A stretch of 64,000 nt of DNA from Nitrososphaerota archaeon (lineage in GTDB: Archaea; Thermoproteota; Nitrososphaeria_A; Caldarchaeales; Calditenuaceae): contig WUQR01000068.1 in the NCBI GenBank assembly GCA_009889515.1, positions 124,001 through 188,000 of the forward strand. The letters are read 5' to 3'. The position numbers and the translations under genes are program-made. Within the stretch, counting starts at the first letter, position 1. Each line of letters begins with the position of its first letter. The notes beneath the pieces are model-generated. The model was given only the letters and a program-made list of their open reading frames with translations, was not told the DNA's origin and made no database searches. Of the stretch, positions 1-9,148 are shown one piece after another.

Positions 1-57
1 TGTTAAACAACGTGTTTAGACGAGCAGCTAGGCTCGCAGGTGTTAAAACATAGCTGT

Positions 58-1107
58 TTAGGGAGGGTTAACTGCTTGGACAATATTCGTGTTCATTCTC
101 ACAAACTTGTTCAACGCAACTTCCGCAATCATCCTAACCGAGTCCAGTATTGCCGAGAAGTGCATCAGTGAGACCCTGAGGGAGAGGGATAGCTCGACAT
201 CACTCACCTCCTCAATCAACTCGCGCTCGGTTGACTCGATCTCGTCAGCCATATTCTCCAAGGAGTCGAGGACACTATTTATCGTCTTGAGGTCGAGTGT
301 CAGGAAGGCGTTGACGCCATTTGTGAGGAGGCTCTGGATATCTTCTGCCAGAGAGACGAGCCTATCTACAATCTTTTTCTTAGTTGGTGCTCCCTTATGC
401 CTGATGTTGAGGCTCTCTTTAGCTAGTGCGATTGCATGTTGTCCTGCTTCTTCGAGAGCCTTTGCGACAAGCCTGTATCCCAGTACGGCGATTGGCATGT
501 CGATTCCTATCGTGTGTGCGAGTGATGGGTTTCTGAGGGCGAGGATTAGCTGCCTAACGGCTATGGAGTAGAGCTCCTCGAGCTTCTTTCCCGTGCTAAT
601 GACATCTCCAGCCTTCTCAGAGATTCCGCGGACAAGCGAGTCTATTGCAACACCTAGCATCGATATGACCAGAACGTTAAGGCGTCTGATTATGGCTTCG
701 ACCTTAAACCTCGCCGGGTCAATTATTGCCTGTAAGACTATCTGCCTCGGAGTCTGCTCAATAACCTCAAAACCTGGAAGAGACTCAACCGCAGCCAGTA
801 TGGCTTGGGATTGACTACCCGTGAGCCCCATGTTGGATGTGACCTTGACTATGTCGTATCCCTGTAAGAAGCAGGAAGTTACTATCCTAGCCAGAACCTC
901 GGGCTTCTCCACCTCGTCGGCGTTTATTACCACCGACGCAGGCTCACGTACGACTTCTCTACTATGTATGGTGAGGTTGTCTCCGTTTACCTCTATGTAG
1001 ACTATGTCGCCGGGCTTCAGTCTCCTCTCGGCCACCCACTGTTTAGGCAGTGATACTACGAGTGTGGTCGTGCCTAACCTCTGAAGCCTCCGGGGATAAA
1101 TGGTCAT
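58..1107 (-). CDS. PhoU-like regulator with N-terminal AbrB domain
   Basis: The 349-residue protein begins with a SpoVT/AbrB-type swapped-hairpin DNA-binding segment (about residues 1-50; MTIYPRRLQRLGTTTLVVSL, then a KPGDIV motif). A long helical region with two PhoU-like repeats (about 120-340) follows. Archaeal proteins of this architecture are annotated as phosphate-uptake regulators. Binding of metal/phosphate-transport partners through the PhoU helices is family knowledge; DNA binding by the AbrB part is inference. No pst transport genes lie nearby. The start is supported by a TATA-like CTTAAATAG at about 1130-1138 on the minus strand, which would give an almost leaderless transcript. 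Confident about the domain type, less so about the target. Confidence 0.85.
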   Translation of the reverse strand: MTIYPRRLQRLGTTTLVVSLPKQWVAERRLKPGDIVYIEVNGDNLTIHSREVVREPASVVINADEVEKPEVLARIVTSCFLQGYDIVKVTSNMGLTGSQSQAILAAVESLPGFEVIEQTPRQIVLQAIIDPARFKVEAIIRRLNVLVISMLGVAIDSLVRGISEKAGDVISTGKKLEELYSIAVRQLILALRNPSLAHTIGIDMPIAVLGYRLVAKALEEAGQHAIALAKESLNIRHKGAPTKKKIVDRLVSLAEDIQSLLTNGVNAFLTLDLKTINSVLDSLENMADEIESTERELIEEVSDVELSLSLRVSLMHFSAILDSVRMIAEVALNKFVRMNTNIVQAVNPP

Positions 1108-1110
1108 TTG

Positions 1111-1150
1111 CCTGTATATGTAATGTATATACTATTTAAGCATAACGCTT
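1111..1150. promoter_or_regulatory. Divergent promoter with repeated TGTATAT boxes
   Basis: The short space between the PhoU-like gene and the rightward zinc-ribbon gene holds two copies of TGTATAT (about 1113-1119 and 1125-1131), the second extending to the self-complementary GTATATAC. TATA-like TTTAAG/CTTAAA follows. Both genes probably start here. The repeats could be an operator for the AbrB-domain protein encoded on the left; that is inference. Confidence 0.45.
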
Positions 1151-1193
1151 ATCAAAACAGCGGGCCACATCATAACCGTAAGAGGTGAGGGAT

Positions 1194-1397
1194 ATGGCAT
1201 CCCTACAAGAAACAGAGACCGTAAGAATCCCAGCCAGGAGAAGCTATGCCGCCGGTTATAAATACTGTAGCAGATGCAGGACATACCACCTAACAGACAG
1301 CGTAAGGTGCCCCTACTGCGGAATACTACTGAGGAACTCGCCGAGGAAGAAGAAGCCAGTCGACTCGTCCAAATACATTCAAGCGCCGATAGTGTAG
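1194..1397 (+). CDS. Small zinc-ribbon protein
   Basis: A 67-residue basic protein with one CxxC...CxxC zinc ribbon (CSRC and CPYC), separated by a short strand-turn region, and a lysine/arginine-rich tail. I place the start at ATG 1194, because GGTGAGG lies 7 nt upstream; a GTG at 1185 is the longer alternative. The ribbon suggests nucleic-acid or protein binding, as in many small archaeal zinc proteins. No specific family recognised. It is divergent from the PhoU-like regulator and shares its promoter region. Confidence 0.7.
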   Translation: MASLQETETVRIPARRSYAAGYKYCSRCRTYHLTDSVRCPYCGILLRNSPRKKKPVDSSKYIQAPIV

Positions 1398-1510
1398 GCT
1401 GGGTGTCCGGGATCTCTTTTTCAGAGAATCCCGCAGTATTATTAGAGGGTAGATCTAGGCTCTGGGGATATAACGGCTAAATATACCGCTACTCTCGCAT
1501 GTAAACCTGA

Positions 1511-2089
1511 ATGCTGAGAGGGACACTCGCGGCGGTATCACTTCTGCTCTTGCTGGGTGTATATTATACGGCAGGTGTTCAGCTTCCGGTTTATGACCCC
1601 CAGCGGGCTGTCGTGGGGGAGCTTCTCAAAGCGGTTTTCTTCCACTTAACACCCCTCTCCAGCCTCCTCGGTGGAGGCGTGAAGATAACAGGTGTAAACT
1701 TTGTGCTAAGCTCCAGCTACGGCCCCCTCCCCCTACTATCACTTATCCTGGCTGGGCTTCTTGTGGGGCTTATGAGCCGCTCTCTCCCACAGGCTATAAC
1801 AGCCGCCCTGACAACCTCAATGCTCCTCATGATAATGGCCATAATGCTCATGATCGGCTTTCTACCCACCCTTCCAATGCAGAGTGAGGATCTCAGATGG
1901 CAGATAGACACCGTGTTCTCGACAATTCTCTTGGAGAAGCCGCTCGAACTCCCAGTAATGGTTGCAGCGCCAATAATCGCATCAATCCCAACCGGCATAG
2001 TAATGGAGAGGCTCTGGTCTCAACAGCTCCGCGATGAGAGACCCCTATTTAGCTGGAGAAGACGGACACATCTCAAAAGCACAGCATAG
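1511..2089 (+). CDS. Hypothetical membrane protein (about 4 TM)
   Basis: A 192-residue protein with hydrophobic segments at about residues 5-24, 73-90, 94-116 and 148-165, and a strongly basic C-terminus (RRRTHLKS) that should stay in the cytoplasm. No family is recognised. A methionine-rich run (MLLMIMAIMLMIGF) lies in the third membrane segment. It stands alone between the zinc-ribbon gene and the tRNA-binding protein. Coding status rests on length, membrane pattern and absence of a better frame. Confidence 0.65.
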   Translation: MLRGTLAAVSLLLLLGVYYTAGVQLPVYDPQRAVVGELLKAVFFHLTPLSSLLGGGVKITGVNFVLSSSYGPLPLLSLILAGLLVGLMSRSLPQAITAALTTSMLLMIMAIMLMIGFLPTLPMQSEDLRWQIDTVFSTILLEKPLELPVMVAAPIIASIPTGIVMERLWSQQLRDERPLFSWRRRTHLKSTA

Positions 2090-2202
2090 GCCGCACAAAT
2101 GCTCAGTACCCCAGACACAGGTATTGCGTCTCTCTAGGCTCGCCTTTTAAAGACCACCCAGCAAATCTGCACATCACACAAATATAGTGGCTTCTGACAG
2201 TT

Positions 2203-2550
2203 GTGCAGGCGGGCTTGAGTCTACCCGAGATTGATATCACAGAGTTTAAGCGGGTTGAGATGCGTGTTGGAAGGGTAGTAAAGGCGGAGCGCGTGCCCGC
2301 TACTGACAGGCTTCTAAGACTGGAGGTCGACTTCGGCGGCCAGAGAAAACAAGCCATCACAGGTCTAGGCCACCTCTACGGCCCAGAACACTTCGAGGGC
2401 CGGCTCTACGTCTTCGTCACAAACCTGAAGCCTAGGAAGGTTCGAGGCCTAGTCTCAGAGTGCATGATACTGGCCGCTATGACAAGCGAGGAAAAGATCG
2501 TCCCTATAGCTCCAGAGGCAGAGATAGAACCTGGCGCTGGTGTACAATAA
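2203..2550 (+). CDS. tRNA-binding OB-fold protein (EMAP/MetRS-beta-like)
   Basis: A 115-residue stand-alone tRNA_bind domain. The family pattern is clear: D-x-x-x-F-x-R-V-E-M-R-V-G-R-V near the N-terminus, then LLRLEVDFG, the central QAITGL and the LKPRKVRGLVSECMILAA segment. Such proteins correspond to the C-terminal appendage of methionyl-tRNA synthetase and to EMAPII/Arc1p domains, and bind tRNA without base specificity. In archaea the free domain can work in trans with MetRS, but no metG is in this window. Start is GTG 2203. Some homologs are annotated CsaA-like; the short length fits both. Confidence 0.85.
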   Translation: MQAGLSLPEIDITEFKRVEMRVGRVVKAERVPATDRLLRLEVDFGGQRKQAITGLGHLYGPEHFEGRLYVFVTNLKPRKVRGLVSECMILAAMTSEEKIVPIAPEAEIEPGAGVQ

Positions 2551-2636
2551 GAGCCATAAACATACATCAATCCGAGAAATCATCCATCGATTTTAATTTA
2601 TCAATAGCCTCCATAGAGGAAAAGGTAGAATAGGAA

Positions 2637-3761
2637 ATGCCGGGGGCCAAGAAGGACTACTACGAAATACTGGGCGTCCCGCGTAACGCTACGAAGGATG
2701 AGATTAAAAAGGCGTATAGGCGGCTCGTCCTTCAGTATCACCCTGACAGAAACAAGTCTCCGGAGGCAGAGGAGAAGTTCAAGGAGATCAGCGAGGCCTA
2801 CGCCGTACTGATGGATGACGAGAAGAGGCGGATATACGACATGTACGGCCACGAAGGGCTGTCAGGCACCTACACTAGGGAGGACTTCTTCAGGTCTAGG
2901 ATGGAGGACTTCGAGGATATTTTCCGGGACCTCGGACTAGGAAGTTTCAGCTCGCTCTTTGAGCGGCTATTCAGAGATTTCGGCTTCGGCATCTACGAGG
3001 AGAGGACTGCTAGGGAGGTGGTTGTCGATGTAGAGCTCTCTCCAAAGGAGTTGTTTAACGGTGCGAGGAAGACTGTTCAATACTCTGTGTTAGAGGTATG
3101 CCGCAGTTGTGGGGGTAGTGGGGCTGAGCCCGGTGGGCTGAAGACATGCTCCAACTGTAGAGGCACTGGTCAAGTTGTGAAAACAAGCGTTTTAGGCTTC
3201 ATGACATATAGCATGGCTAGGACATGCGAAGTTTGTGGTGGGACAGGGCGAATAGTAGAGAGGCCCTGCAAGACGTGTAGGGGCAGTGGTCGGGTCCAAA
3301 GCTTCAGGAAGCAAGACATCGACATTCCCCGAGGAATCTCGGACGGCTCCATCCTCCAGTTTAGGGTGCCGGAAAGCTCGAGCCATGGTGGTGGCGAGAC
3401 AATACTTGTCGTCAGAGTAGGTGTTAAGAAATCCCCATACTACTATGTGAGGGATGGCGACCTCGTCGTGAGGGCCCCTATATCGCCTAGTGAAGCGGTC
3501 TTGGGTACGACAGTAAAGATACAGGGTGTTGACGGGTCCCTAGAGGTGAAAATACCGCCTAGGATGCGCCCCGGTGCATCGGTTGTTGTAAAGGGGCGTG
3601 GGCTTTGGAGGCGGACGGGCGTGCGGGGAGACCTGATCGTGAGGCCTGTAATTGTGGCTCCTATTAGAAGTGAGGAGGTCAAGAGGCTGTATGAGCAGAT
3701 ACATAGGAGTGAGAAGGCGGTGATGGAGAGGTGGAGGGGAAAGGCACTCAGACTTGAGTAG
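2637..3761 (+). CDS. dnaJ: Chaperone protein DnaJ
   Basis: A full-length type I Hsp40 (374 aa). The J domain covers residues 7-70, with the HPD motif at 35-37 that stimulates DnaK ATPase. A phenylalanine-rich linker (about 80-120) stands where a Gly/Phe region is usual. Four CxxCxGxG zinc motifs have cysteines at 155/158, 171/174, 197/200 and 211/214. A C-terminal substrate-binding domain follows, with TTVKIQ and RGLWRR strands. DnaK and GrpE, its partners, are not adjacent, unlike the usual grpE-dnaK-dnaJ order. In archaea the DnaK system is held to be acquired from bacteria. The start ATG follows AGGAAATG without a strong ribosome site. Confidence 0.95.
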   Translation: MPGAKKDYYEILGVPRNATKDEIKKAYRRLVLQYHPDRNKSPEAEEKFKEISEAYAVLMDDEKRRIYDMYGHEGLSGTYTREDFFRSRMEDFEDIFRDLGLGSFSSLFERLFRDFGFGIYEERTAREVVVDVELSPKELFNGARKTVQYSVLEVCRSCGGSGAEPGGLKTCSNCRGTGQVVKTSVLGFMTYSMARTCEVCGGTGRIVERPCKTCRGSGRVQSFRKQDIDIPRGISDGSILQFRVPESSSHGGGETILVVRVGVKKSPYYYVRDGDLVVRAPISPSEAVLGTTVKIQGVDGSLEVKIPPRMRPGASVVVKGRGLWRRTGVRGDLIVRPVIVAPIRSEEVKRLYEQIHRSEKAVMERWRGKALRLE

Positions 3762-3786
3762 CTCTAGGCTTATTTAGTGCCGCGGA

Positions 3787-4902
3787 GTGTTTGTCGGCAG
3801 AATGAGCTCGAGGTATAAGGACAGGATTGAGAAGTTTGCCGCACGGCTGGAGCTCTCCGGATTCAACGCCTACATATGCACTAACGAGTCTAATATTTTC
3901 TACTTTACAGGGCTGCCGGGTCCAGCAACCCTCCTAATCCGCCAGGACGGCTCAGCAACCCTCTACGTCTCGCCCATGAATTATGGGCTGGCAGAGAAGG
4001 AGGCCTCTCAGGAGCTTGAGATAGTTCAGTTAAAGATGGGGGTTGCGCCCGAGGCACTTCTCGCAGAAATTCTCAGCCAGCTAGGAGGAATGGTGGGAAT
4101 AGACAACCTAGATATCGATACCTATAGAAAGATCAGCGGCCTAATCGGCGGTATAGACCTGCGACCGCAATCAAGACTCGTATGGGACATGAGAATGTCG
4201 AAGGACTCATATGAGGTGGAGGTGATTAGGGAAGCCTGCTCAATCTCCGACAGGGTCATGAGGGCAGCCTCAGACCTCTTGGTCCCAGGGATTAGGGAGA
4301 GTGAGGTTAAGGCAGAGTTGACCGCTGAAATCTACAGGCGGGTGGGCCAAGAGCCCGCCTTCACACCAATAGTTGCCTTCGGCGAACGCTCATCATTTCC
4401 CCACGGGCCAATCCTAAGAGGCACGGCTAGAGACAGGGTCTTAAAGAAAGGGGATGTCGTAATTATCGACTTGGGTGTTAAAGTCGAGGGATACTGCTCG
4501 GACATTACCAGAACCTTCTACATCGGAAAAGAGATGGATGAAAAGCTTCAGAACGCGTTTGAATCCGTCATAAATGCTAAGACACTAGCTCAAAGCATAA
4601 TGAGGCCGGGCGTCTCATGCAGCTACGTCGACGACATAGCCCGCGACTCACTCAGCAACAAGGGTATGGAACCCTACTTCACCCACAGCCTCGGCCACGG
4701 CTTGGGAATTGAAATCCACGAGCCTCCGAGAATAGGCCCTGGTAGCCAAGACCAGTTCATGGAGAACAACGTGGTGACCTGTGAGCCGGGCGTCTATTTC
4801 ATAGGAGAGTGGGGCGTCAGAATGGAGGACACGGTTTTGGTCACTGAGGAGTCTGCCATTCCGCTCACCTCCTACCCCCTTGACGAGTATCTTGTCTATT
4901 AG
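3787..4902 (+). CDS. M24 family metallopeptidase (Xaa-Pro dipeptidase-like)
   Basis: A creatinase/prolidase-fold peptidase of about 366-371 residues. The N-terminal half is a creatinase_N domain. The C-terminal pita-bread domain shows all five expected metal ligands: D in VVIIDLG, D in CSDITRTF, H in GHGLGIEIHEPP, E in CEPGVY and E in RMEDTV. It should release N-terminal residues from X-Pro dipeptides or peptides in the cytoplasm. The GTG at 3787 gives the longest form, but ATG 3802 (MSSRYKD) fits family N-termini better. The gene converges on the cis-prenyltransferase gene and overlaps it by 4 nt. Confidence 0.9.
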   Translation: MFVGRMSSRYKDRIEKFAARLELSGFNAYICTNESNIFYFTGLPGPATLLIRQDGSATLYVSPMNYGLAEKEASQELEIVQLKMGVAPEALLAEILSQLGGMVGIDNLDIDTYRKISGLIGGIDLRPQSRLVWDMRMSKDSYEVEVIREACSISDRVMRAASDLLVPGIRESEVKAELTAEIYRRVGQEPAFTPIVAFGERSSFPHGPILRGTARDRVLKKGDVVIIDLGVKVEGYCSDITRTFYIGKEMDEKLQNAFESVINAKTLAQSIMRPGVSCSYVDDIARDSLSNKGMEPYFTHSLGHGLGIEIHEPPRIGPGSQDQFMENNVVTCEPGVYFIGEWGVRMEDTVLVTEESAIPLTSYPLDEYLVY

Positions 4903-5684
4903 CCGCCGAACCTGCGCGTTCTTTGCTGGTAGGTCCTGATGGCCCGTAGAAGGTCTATCCTTCTAAAGGAAGGCCAGTAGACGTCTAGGAAGACCAGCTC
5001 GCTGTAAGCTATCTGCCAGAGGAGGAAGTTGCTTATCCTCTCCTCGCCCGATGTCCTGATGACTAGGTCAGGGTCAGGCTTGGGAAGTCCATTAGTATAC
5101 AGGTTCCGCTCGATGGTCTCCTCGTCCACTTGGTCTGGCTGAAGCTCGCCCTCCGCAACTTTGCTACAAATCTTTCTGACAGCATCGACTATCTCTGCCC
5201 TACCACCATACGCGACTGCAATATTCAAATGGAATCTGTCATGATGCATCGTCTCCCTCTCCAGCCTCCTAAGACTCTCTGCAACTTCCTCGGGCAGATA
5301 ATCCAGCCTGCCTATCACCCTAAACCTAACCTTCTCCTTCCAGACCGTCTCATCCTTCAAGAACCTCTCAGCCCTCTCCATTAAGAGCCGGTAAATCTCC
5401 TCAAGCTCCTCCTTGGGGCGCCTCATTATATTCTCAACAGATAAGACATACAGTGTAACGATTTTAATCCCAATCTTAAGACACCATCTTAGAAGCTCCT
5501 CAACCTTGTCGGCGCCGAACCTGTACGCCTTGCTGGGAGGAATACCTACGCTCCTAGCCCAGCGTCTATTACCGTCTAGAATTACTGCAAGGTGTTGGGG
5601 AATATCGCCGCTGCCTATAATTCGCTCTAACCATCTTTCATAGAGCGAATACACCCCTAAAATCCTCAGTATCTTCTCAATCAT
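4899..5684 (-). CDS. uppS: Cis-prenyltransferase (undecaprenyl diphosphate synthase family)
   Basis: A 261-residue UPP-synthase family enzyme that adds isoprene units in cis to make the long polyprenyl diphosphate carrier for N-glycans and other surface sugars. Visible motifs are HLAVILDGNRRWAR (catalytic Asp37), FGADKVEELLRWC, LYVLSVENI, DPDLVIRTSGEERISNFLLWQ and ELVFLDVYWPSF near the C-terminus. Length matches the family. It overlaps the upstream DUF373 gene by 4 nt on the same strand, so the two are probably cotranscribed. An archaeon would use the product as dolichol-type lipid carrier. Confidence 0.93.
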   Translation of the reverse strand: MIEKILRILGVYSLYERWLERIIGSGDIPQHLAVILDGNRRWARSVGIPPSKAYRFGADKVEELLRWCLKIGIKIVTLYVLSVENIMRRPKEELEEIYRLLMERAERFLKDETVWKEKVRFRVIGRLDYLPEEVAESLRRLERETMHHDRFHLNIAVAYGGRAEIVDAVRKICSKVAEGELQPDQVDEETIERNLYTNGLPKPDPDLVIRTSGEERISNFLLWQIAYSELVFLDVYWPSFRRIDLLRAIRTYQQRTRRFGG

Positions 5685-6820
5685 TGCTTGGGCGCCCTCA
5701 TGCCTCTAACTGCTCTTATAATTGTGATCGAGGTTAGAAGCGAGGCGAAACCTATCAACGCGACCAATACAAGCTGTATGAGGTAGACAATGCTCTGTGT
5801 GGTCAGGAAGGTGCCGAGCAGCCTCATCATAATCCAGAGGAAGAAGAATATCAGCATGGCTTGAACATGCCTCCAAACCCGAGGACTCTTCAACTGGTAG
5901 TAGTAGAATATGTTATAGGCCGTGTTGAGGAAGGCAGCGATAGCTATCAAGTCTATACTATTGACTATTAACACGCCTATGAATGGTCCAAGGTAGGGTA
6001 AGACTTGCTCGAAACCCAGCGGCCCACCCCTTAAAGCCGATTGAAGATAGTTTAAGGCCGCTTGAAAACCCGCTACGAACGCGACTATTATTAGAATCAG
6101 GCCGACAACCGCTGTGAAGATACGCAGCTGTACTATACCAGGTTTATTCGATATCTCGGCCAGCCTCCGTATTAGGCCTGAGAAGGCCGCGTCTATTCCA
6201 AACCCCCGAATGAGAAGTGCTATTCCTATGAAGACGAGGAGAAGTGGCAGGCTGAGCAGATTGAAAAAATAAAGCGTCCCCATCAGCAATAGTAGTACTC
6301 CTGGGACCCCGAGAATTATTCTCGAATATGGGGCGTCGTAGACAAGCATTCTGAGGTATCTGAGGAATAGAATCCAGCTAGTCTCTATCGTCTGGCTCTG
6401 CTTAACAATTACTGTTCTGGACGAGACTATCTTGATGCGCGAGCTGATAATTGATGAGAGCGATGGAGTGAGTGGGCCGTCTGAGACTACAATACACTCG
6501 GTAGCCCCCAGCTTCTTGATAACGCTTTCTATCTCCCGGGAAATCTTGAGGTCAGACTCTAGTCCACCGTTATGTTTGCCTGTCACGGTAGCTATCTCGA
6601 CGCCGTTAGGCCACCTACTTGACTCATTGTCAAGTATCTTGATGGCTGCGAACATAGCATTGGCATCAGCATCCTCGGGGTCTGCCATAACAAGCTTCAG
6701 GGCCGCTTCTAGGTTTTTCTCACGCCCTATGATGGGGGACTGGACCCCGGCCTTAACCCCCACATCATCATCCTCATCGACCACCAGTATCAGGAGCGGC
6801 CCCTTCGACTCCTCCGCCAT
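5681..6820 (-). CDS. DUF373 family membrane protein
   Basis: The real N-terminus is MAEESKGPLLILVVDEDDDVG (ATG ending at 6820). An upstream in-frame extension of 83 residues lies beyond the promoter and is rejected: a TATA-like TTTAAATTTAAAA sits at about 6848-6860, right for a start at 6820. The 379-residue protein has a soluble N-terminal DUF373 domain (about 1-150, acidic DEDDD motif) and about seven membrane helices in the rest. DUF373 is an archaeal membrane family of unknown function. It overlaps the cis-prenyltransferase gene downstream by 4 nt, hinting at a role linked to polyprenyl lipids; that is inference. Confidence 0.85.
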   Translation of the reverse strand: MAEESKGPLLILVVDEDDDVGVKAGVQSPIIGREKNLEAALKLVMADPEDADANAMFAAIKILDNESSRWPNGVEIATVTGKHNGGLESDLKISREIESVIKKLGATECIVVSDGPLTPSLSSIISSRIKIVSSRTVIVKQSQTIETSWILFLRYLRMLVYDAPYSRIILGVPGVLLLLMGTLYFFNLLSLPLLLVFIGIALLIRGFGIDAAFSGLIRRLAEISNKPGIVQLRIFTAVVGLILIIVAFVAGFQAALNYLQSALRGGPLGFEQVLPYLGPFIGVLIVNSIDLIAIAAFLNTAYNIFYYYQLKSPRVWRHVQAMLIFFFLWIMMRLLGTFLTTQSIVYLIQLVLVALIGFASLLTSITIIRAVRGMRAPKQ

Positions 6821-6951
6821 CCAACCCCAGCCATATACGATTGCCCCTTTAAATTTAAAAAAGTCTCCGGCACGACGTATATAAAGCTTGGAAAGAAGGA
6901 CTTCTCCGCAGCCATCCAGTCTCAGCCTTGGCCATTTCCCACCACTTGAAT

Positions 6952-6960
6952 GTATAAATC
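6952..6960 (+). promoter_or_regulatory. TATA box for cupin gene
   Basis: GTATAAATC lies about 24-32 nt ahead of a GTG at 6984. This spacing gives a leaderless transcript and decides the cupin start in favour of GTG 6984 over a much earlier in-frame ATG at 6888, which is upstream of the box and inside the divergent promoter region. Confidence 0.6.
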
Positions 6961-6983
6961 TTGGGCCGCCCGGACTATGCCGC

Positions 6984-7325
6984 GTGACCCAACTCTTTAG
7001 AATCGATGAGGGTGTCTGGGCAAGTTCTTCGGGGAGGGTCTCGGTTCTGGTCAACGAGTCTATGAGCAAATTAATGATGGCTGGGATAGTTGTCGTGAAT
7101 CCTGGGCAGCGTCTTCCAGCTGAGGGTTATAGTCTCCACGAGTCGAGTGATGAGCTGTCTTATGTTGTGGAGGGGGAGATTGTTTTTGGGACAGAGTCTG
7201 GAGAGAGGCTTTTAAGGGCTGGAGACCTGTTCTTTAACCCGCGGGGGACAAGACACTACGTCAGAAACGATGGAGATAAGCCCTGTAGGGTTATCTGGGT
7301 ACTGTCGCCTCCCATTAAACTATAG
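6984..7325 (+). CDS. Cupin-domain protein
   Basis: A 113-residue single-domain cupin. The first motif is recognisable around GYSLHESSDELSYVVEGEI, giving the His and Glu positions of the G(X)5HXH(X)3-4E(X)6G pattern in a reduced form. The second motif is FFNPRGTRHYVRNDG, with the PxGxxHxxxN pattern. Small stand-alone cupins bind a metal or sugar-like ligand, and substrate cannot be read from sequence. The start GTG 6984 follows from the TATA box about 27 nt upstream. The gene is divergent from the DUF373 gene. Confidence 0.85.
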   Translation: MTQLFRIDEGVWASSSGRVSVLVNESMSKLMMAGIVVVNPGQRLPAEGYSLHESSDELSYVVEGEIVFGTESGERLLRAGDLFFNPRGTRHYVRNDGDKPCRVIWVLSPPIKL

Positions 7326-7432
7326 GGGCCCGTGTTCTCAAAAAGTTGCCTATAAACGATGCCAGACTATGGTAGAATAGTTTGAGACAAGCGTCTAAAA
7401 GTCCTCTAAGAGTTTAACTTTCCTCCTATTGC

Positions 7433-8323
7433 CTATGATTGGCTTGCTCCGCCGTTTGTCTGCCAGAGGGTCTCATCCTCCAGCAGTATCTTCATCTCCT
7501 CAAACTCTAGCTTCTCCCCTCTCTCCAGCTTCTCGATGGCTTCCTTCTTTCTCTTGGCCTTGACCTCGCTGATCCTCCTCTTTAGCAGCTCCTCTCTCTT
7601 ACCCCTGAGGAGTCTGTAAAGCTCGTATATTCTAGATGCCGCCAGTATTCTCTCGGCTTCAAGCCTGTCCCTCTCCTCTCTAGCCTCGATATAGCTGGAG
7701 TGATGTCTATCCGCCTCACTCTTTAGATTGTCGTAAAGATTGTTGAGCGCCTCCATCTCCATCGATATTTGGCTCAGCCTAGCCGTCACACTCTCTAGCC
7801 TCTTTCTCTTCTCTTCAAGATCTCTCCTAACCTCCTCCATCTGGGGTGAGAGCTCGTTTAGTGAGAGGTGTATCTTTAGGGCTTTCTCATAGTCTATCAG
7901 CATCGCCTCAAGCTTTGAGGCCTCTTCGAAGAGCTTTCTCTCCTCCTCTCTACTCACTCTGTGGGATGCGAGATAGAGGTCTATCTCGTCGAGCCTCTTC
8001 TTTATCCTATTCACATCCATAGAAAGTCTCAGATTCTTCAGCTCGCCCTTTAACTGTCTCTTCTCTATAACATAGTTGAGCAGCTTCTGTCTCAGCTCTC
8101 TCACCTCTCGTCTCAAGGTTCTGCTCTCTTCAACGAGTGATGCTTTCTCCTCCTTGAGCTTCTTCACCTTCTCCCTTATCTCTCTCATCTTATCATGTGC
8201 CTTGTCTCTCTCCGCGATGCTTTTGTTAATTTTAGCGTTTATTTCCTCAATCTTCCTGTCCAGCTCGCTTATCCTGTCCTTCAGCTCGCCTATCTCCCTC
8301 GAAATCTCGTCCTCGACGCTCAT
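7433..8323 (-). CDS. Coiled-coil protein
   Basis: A 296-residue protein that is almost entirely charged heptad repeats from residue 5 to about 260, interrupted by one or two short breaks (about 120 and 150), with a non-coiled tail ending in TNGGASQS. Related archaeal coiled-coil proteins are often misannotated as phosphoserine phosphatase; nothing in this sequence supports an enzyme. Start ATG ends at 8323: the sequence GGTGG, which overlaps the stop of the upstream GPN GTPase, is a ribosome site 5 nt ahead. A GTG 9 nt earlier is the alternative. The tight coupling suggests the two proteins act together. Confidence 0.8.
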   Translation of the reverse strand: MSVEDEISREIGELKDRISELDRKIEEINAKINKSIAERDKAHDKMREIREKVKKLKEEKASLVEESRTLRREVRELRQKLLNYVIEKRQLKGELKNLRLSMDVNRIKKRLDEIDLYLASHRVSREEERKLFEEASKLEAMLIDYEKALKIHLSLNELSPQMEEVRRDLEEKRKRLESVTARLSQISMEMEALNNLYDNLKSEADRHHSSYIEAREERDRLEAERILAASRIYELYRLLRGKREELLKRRISEVKAKRKKEAIEKLERGEKLEFEEMKILLEDETLWQTNGGASQS

Positions 8324-8332
8324 AAGGACCAC

Positions 8333-9094
8333 CTATCTGAGCTCATATTCACCCTCACTGAGTGCTCTAGTGACGGCGCCGTGAAGCGCCCCCATCCCTT
8401 CCAGTGTTTTAGAAGACACCGCAATAACTGGAAATGTTCTGCCAATGTCGTGCAAGATATGAACAATATCGCGTGTTATAAGCATTTGCATGCCTTGGCT
8501 CCTAGACTCTATATCAACCTCGAGGGCTTCCTGTGAAGAGATCCACCTGCGGATCCGTCTAAGTATTCTCTTCGGGACTATGTCGATCTTCGATATCGCG
8601 ATGATTGATTGGAGGTTGAGTGAGAGATAGACCGATGTTGCGAGGAATAGTGAGGAGGCGAACAACCTCGTCGTGTGGCTCGCGACTGGATCCATTAGAT
8701 ATATTATGATGCTTGGAACCTTCCTGAGTGCCTTAACAATAACTCTGCCCTCCTTCCTAAAGGCGAATAACTCTAGCTGACCGGGCGTGTCGATCAGCAC
8801 ATAGTCTACTGAGAGGTCCATGATCTCTGAGCAGAGCGTGTCAATCTCTCTCACGGCCTCTCTCACCGAGGCTATTAGTGCGGCGTTGGGGCCGAGGTTA
8901 TACGTGAGCATCATTCGCTCGTAGTCGACGTATTCTCTGATGTCTACTTCCGGCTCGTAGGGGAGGACTGTAGCGGCCGGGTCGAGGTTTACTGTTGCGA
9001 CGCTCTGCTCATTCTGCTTCAGCCACTCCGCATAAGCCGCGGTTAGCGAGGATTTCCCAGACCCTGCTGTCCCGACAATATAGGCTATCCGCAA
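8333..9094 (-). CDS. GPN-loop GTPase
   Basis: A 253-residue P-loop GTPase of the GPN/XAB1 family. The Walker A motif is GTAGSGKSS (residues 8-16). The defining Gly-Pro-Asn is at 68-70 (LGPNAA), followed by DTPGQLELF (G3) and SKID (G4). Eukaryotic members assemble RNA polymerase II; the archaeal single-copy protein is a homodimer of uncertain job. The neighbour in the same transcript is a long coiled-coil protein with an overlapping ribosome site, a possible partner. Length is standard. Confidence 0.93.
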   Translation of the reverse strand: MRIAYIVGTAGSGKSSLTAAYAEWLKQNEQSVATVNLDPAATVLPYEPEVDIREYVDYERMMLTYNLGPNAALIASVREAVREIDTLCSEIMDLSVDYVLIDTPGQLELFAFRKEGRVIVKALRKVPSIIIYLMDPVASHTTRLFASSLFLATSVYLSLNLQSIIAISKIDIVPKRILRRIRRWISSQEALEVDIESRSQGMQMLITRDIVHILHDIGRTFPVIAVSSKTLEGMGALHGAVTRALSEGEYELR

Positions 9095-9148
9095 ACTCTA
9101 ACCCAGCTGTCACCTAGTAGAATTTAACTATGAGTGGGCTCGCCCCGG

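Noticed and set aside
6821-7069. N-terminal extension of the DUF373 gene to position 7069.
   Set aside because: It runs across the promoters and the cupin gene; the conserved domain and TATA box support the start ending at 6820.
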